A stretch of 64,000 nt of DNA, from assembly GCF_003867015.1 (NCBI RefSeq), contig NZ_CP032548.1, positions 2,237,001 to 2,301,000 of the forward strand, given 5' to 3'. This document shows, one piece after another, positions 61,629-64,000 of this stretch (position 1 is the first letter of the stretch; each line of letters starts with the position of its first letter). Under the pieces are notes generated by a model. The model worked only from the letters and a program-made list of their open reading frames with translations. It was not told the origin of the DNA and made no database searches. Source of the DNA: Tenacibaculum singaporense (GTDB lineage Bacteria; Bacteroidota; Bacteroidia; Flavobacteriales; Flavobacteriaceae). The position numbers and the translations under genes were made by a program.

Positions 61629-63008
61629 ATGAATACCACTCTCTTACTTATTTTGACTGCTGCTAGCACCTTACTAATTGGGTTTGTTATTGGAAACTTA
61701 CTCTCTAAATTGAAGTTTAAACAACAAACTTCTGATTTAGAAAAAGAGATTGTAACCCTACAAAACCATCAAGCTAATTTTGAAATTCAGAAAAAAGAAA
61801 AGGAAGAGTTATTTTCTCAGCAAAAGGAAGACTTTTTAAATAGATTAGACGAAAAAACTAAAGAAAATAGTGAATTACGTCGTGAAAAAGAGTTTACTGC
61901 TCTTGAATTAGCTAGAAAAAATGAGGAATTGAAAAATTTACAATTAAAGCTAAATGAAAATAAAGAAGAAGTAGAAAAGCTACAGGATAAGTTTACCAAA
62001 GAGTTTGAAAATTTAGCGAACAAAATTCTAGACGAGAAATCGAATAAATTTACTGAGCAGAACAAGAAAAACATAAAGGATATTTTAAATCCGCTTCAAG
62101 AAAAAATTCAAACCTTTGAAAAGAAGGTTGAAGACACTCAAAAAGAAAGTATTTCAATGCATTCTGCTTTAAAAGAGCAATTGTTAGGGTTAAAAGAGTT
62201 AAACGCTCAAATGAGTAAGGAAACATTAAACCTAACCAAAGCTTTGAAAGGTGATAGTAAAACTCAAGGAAATTGGGGAGAATTAGTCTTAGAACGTGTC
62301 TTAGAGAAATCTGGTTTAGAAAAAGACAGAGAATACTTTGTGCAACAATCTTTTACCAATGATGAAGGTAAGCGTATTATGCCGGATGTAGTGATTCACC
62401 TGCCAGACAACAAAAAAATGGTAGTCGACTCTAAAGTATCTTTAACTGCTTATGAACAATATGTAAATAGTGAAGATGATATTGAAAAAGAACGTTTTGT
62501 AAAAGAACATGTAAACTCATTAAAGCGACATGTTGAGCAGCTTTCAGAAAAAAAGTATGAGGATATTTATAAAATAGAGTCTCCTGATTTTGTATTACTG
62601 TTTGTGCCTATTGAACCAGCTTTTGCAGTAGCTTTAAATGAAGACAATACTTTATATAATAAAGCTTTTGAAAGGAATATTGTTATTGTTACTCCGACTA
62701 CTTTACTAGCTACCTTACGTACTATTGATACCATGTGGAATAACGAAAAACAGCAACGTAATGCTTTAGAAATTGCACGACAAGCAGGTGCTTTATATGA
62801 TAAATTTCAAGGCTTACTAACCGACTTAGTAAATATTGGTAAGAAAATAGATGGTACTAAAGCCGATTATGCCGCAGCTATGAATAAACTAGTAGAAGGT
62901 AGAGGAAACTTAATTACAAGTGTAGAAAAGCTCAAGAAAATGGGAGCCAAAGCTAAAAAAGCGCTACCTGAAAAAATTCTCGAACGAGCTCAAGATAATG
63001 ACGAATAA
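61629..63008 (+). CDS. rmuC: DNA recombination protein RmuC
   Basis: RmuC-family protein of 459 residues: one N-terminal membrane segment (4-26), a long charged coiled coil (about 30-190), and the RmuC nuclease-like domain (200-420: KTQGNWGELVLERVLEKSGL, MPDVVIHLPDNKKMVVDSKVSLTAYE, VLLFVPIEPAFAVAL, IVTPTTLLATLRTI). The PD-(D/E)xK-like core residues E, D and DSK are visible. RmuC limits inversions and rearrangements. I chose ATG 61629 because the membrane anchor begins there and a promoter element lies upstream of it but downstream of the earlier start at 61587. Confidence 0.93.
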   Translation: MNTTLLLILTAASTLLIGFVIGNLLSKLKFKQQTSDLEKEIVTLQNHQANFEIQKKEKEELFSQQKEDFLNRLDEKTKENSELRREKEFTALELARKNEELKNLQLKLNENKEEVEKLQDKFTKEFENLANKILDEKSNKFTEQNKKNIKDILNPLQEKIQTFEKKVEDTQKESISMHSALKEQLLGLKELNAQMSKETLNLTKALKGDSKTQGNWGELVLERVLEKSGLEKDREYFVQQSFTNDEGKRIMPDVVIHLPDNKKMVVDSKVSLTAYEQYVNSEDDIEKERFVKEHVNSLKRHVEQLSEKKYEDIYKIESPDFVLLFVPIEPAFAVALNEDNTLYNKAFERNIVIVTPTTLLATLRTIDTMWNNEKQQRNALEIARQAGALYDKFQGLLTDLVNIGKKIDGTKADYAAAMNKLVEGRGNLITSVEKLKKMGAKAKKALPEKILERAQDNDE

Positions 63009-63009
63009 A

Positions 63010-63037
63010 AAAAGCTGCCTTAAAAAAGACAGCTTTT
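63010..63037. terminator. Bidirectional terminator after rmuC
   Basis: AAAAGCTG (63010-63017) and CAGCTTTT (63030-63037) with CTT/AAG inner pairs and one mismatch; A and T tracts on both sides. It serves the convergent outer-membrane protein gene too. Confidence 0.75.
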
Positions 63038-63058
63038 AAATTTTATATAATACAGAAA

Positions 63059-63907
63059 TTATTTTCCGAAATAGAAAGTAGCACCAATATTAATTCCAAA
63101 AGAAGAATAAGGAACTTTTTGAGATAATTGCTTTTCTCCAGCTGGATTTGCACCAAAAGGCAACTCATCAACATACTCTATATTTTTGTTAAATACAGCA
63201 GCTAAAGGATTATATTGAGCGTTAGGGTGATTAGCGAAAATAGCTTTTACTTGCTCTATAGATCTTGCTTCTCCATTAACATTTGCTGAAAATTCAGTAA
63301 TCTCTGAAGTATCTCTAGTAACACTAATTCCCATGTATTCTAATTCTGCAAAAAGAGACACTTTATCACTTAAGTCATACTTATATCCAACAGCACCAAT
63401 AAATCCTAAAGGTAAACGTCCTTCGTAATCTTGGGTGTAATCAACGTTAAGCATTTCTGTTTGAGATAGTGCCATTTTTATTTTTCCATCAGATTCAGTT
63501 TTTCCTCCTACCTTAATTAAGGCTCCAAAACGTCCATAAATGTTATTAGTAAATTTATAAACCAACGAGGCAGATGCTCCATAAGCTTTACCTCTAGCTT
63601 CAATATTTATATATTGAGCTTGAGCAGGTAAATCAACTAAAAGAGAAGTTTGATCTGCCCCATTTAAATACCCAACACCTACTTCTACACCAAAAGTGTC
63701 ATTAAAAAAATATCCACCTCTTAATTGAGTGTGCATACCTTCTCCATAACTACCGTAAGTGTTCTCTACTCCTGCAGTTGTTGTTTCAGTTCCAAACCTT
63801 ACTCCTGCACTAGATATAGAATACCCTCCACTAGCAGAAACATAAAATTGAGCACTTGCACTTACTGTTGCTAAAATCATAGCAAACATTAAAATACTTT
63901 TTTTCAT
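63059..63907 (-). CDS. Outer-membrane beta-barrel protein (OmpA-like transmembrane fold)
   Basis: Protein of 282 residues with a signal peptide (MKKSILMFAMILATVSASAQ, cleaved after SAQ) and eight or so amphipathic strands typical of small outer-membrane porin-like proteins, ending with FGINIGATFYFGK. A long extracellular loop (about 205-260) contains an acidic and Asn-rich segment. There is no C-terminal peptidoglycan-binding domain. Function unknown; could be structural or an adhesin. It has its own -7 promoter element. Confidence 0.85.
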   Translation of the reverse strand: MKKSILMFAMILATVSASAQFYVSASGGYSISSAGVRFGTETTTAGVENTYGSYGEGMHTQLRGGYFFNDTFGVEVGVGYLNGADQTSLLVDLPAQAQYINIEARGKAYGASASLVYKFTNNIYGRFGALIKVGGKTESDGKIKMALSQTEMLNVDYTQDYEGRLPLGFIGAVGYKYDLSDKVSLFAELEYMGISVTRDTSEITEFSANVNGEARSIEQVKAIFANHPNAQYNPLAAVFNKNIEYVDELPFGANPAGEKQLSQKVPYSSFGINIGATFYFGK

Positions 63908-63946
63908 AATAAATTATTTGTTAACTTTAAATTGATAATAAGTAAA

Positions 63947-63954
63947 CAAACGTA
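63947..63954 (-). promoter_or_regulatory. Predicted -7 element of the outer-membrane protein gene
   Basis: The minus strand reads TACGTTTG, a perfect TAnnTTTG match, 39 bp before the ATG at 63907. Confidence 0.5.
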
Positions 63955-64000
63955 GTAAAAATCTAGGATTAACGAGACTTTATTACTGTTAAATTATTAG

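Noticed and set aside
1..64000. CRISPR arrays, tRNA/rRNA genes, prophage or conjugative modules
   Set aside because: I looked for regularly spaced repeats, cloverleaf folds, integrases, capsid or transfer genes and saw none.

Overview
This window is strongly AT-rich and gene-dense. It looks like a chromosomal segment of a marine-type flavobacterium (Bacteroidota, Flavobacteriaceae; a Tenacibaculum/Polaribacter-like genus is my inference). Three things support this. Many genes have the Bacteroidota -7 promoter element TAnnTTTG upstream and no clear Shine-Dalgarno sequence. The gene families are typical of the group: a TonB-dependent receptor with an N-terminal carboxypeptidase-regulatory-like domain, LytS/LytTR pairs, DUF1015 beside serC, and an ABC permease fused to an M1 peptidase. 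Lipoprotein signals and Skp-like and beta-barrel proteins point to a Gram-negative envelope. I found no tRNA, rRNA, CRISPR array or prophage.

Layout. 1-11.8 kb: housekeeping and transport genes (end of an outer-membrane protein, nhaA, recG, an rRNA m5C methyltransferase, a MaoC hydratase, a TRIC-like channel, a DEAD helicase, a thioesterase, a MATE pump, DUF2461, ychF). 11.9-24.9 kb: a TonB-dependent receptor, a ferredoxin, then a + strand run: LuxC-like acyl-CoA reductase, serC, a degenerate serA-like gene, DUF1015, yggS-like, a DnaQ/GIY-YIG exonuclease, a voltage-gated K+ channel with a zinc ribbon, miaA, a Skp-like chaperone, DUF1853 and a lipoprotein. 24.9-31.5 kb: a DMT exporter, a methyltransferase, a lipoprotein amidohydrolase, and a FIST sensor overlapping a hybrid histidine kinase. 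31.9-39.3 kb: a complete minus-strand histidine operon in the order hisG-D-C-B-H-A-F-IE. It is preceded by a leader peptide with five histidine codons and a rho-independent terminator, which together form a transcription attenuator. Related GC-rich palindromes lie at both ends of the operon; the right-hand one abuts a 5'-truncated IS200-type transposase.

39.7-47.9 kb: a beta-lactamase-like serine hydrolase, an AraC regulator, a slipin, and two tandem secreted esterase/TPR lipoproteins that were duplicated together with their upstream regions, divergent from a LytS/LytTR pair. 48.0-53.9 kb: an ABC ATPase plus permease-M1 aminopeptidase fusion, divergent from a second LytS/LytTR pair. 53.9-56.1 kb: a BlaI-type repressor and an M56 sensor-protease fused to an M23 peptidase, behind two operator-like dyads, then an orphan 60-residue cysteine-containing peptide with a double-glycine leader. 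56.2-64 kb: a TMEM175-like channel, two pirins around a histidine-rich lipoprotein, a Crp/Fnr regulator, a DUF4251 lipoprotein, an acyltransferase, rmuC and an outer-membrane beta-barrel protein.

The most interesting items are the his attenuator with its leader peptide, the orphan double-glycine peptide, the serA-like gene that has lost most signature residues of its family, the palindromes bracketing the his operon, and the BlaI/M56-M23 module with its operators.
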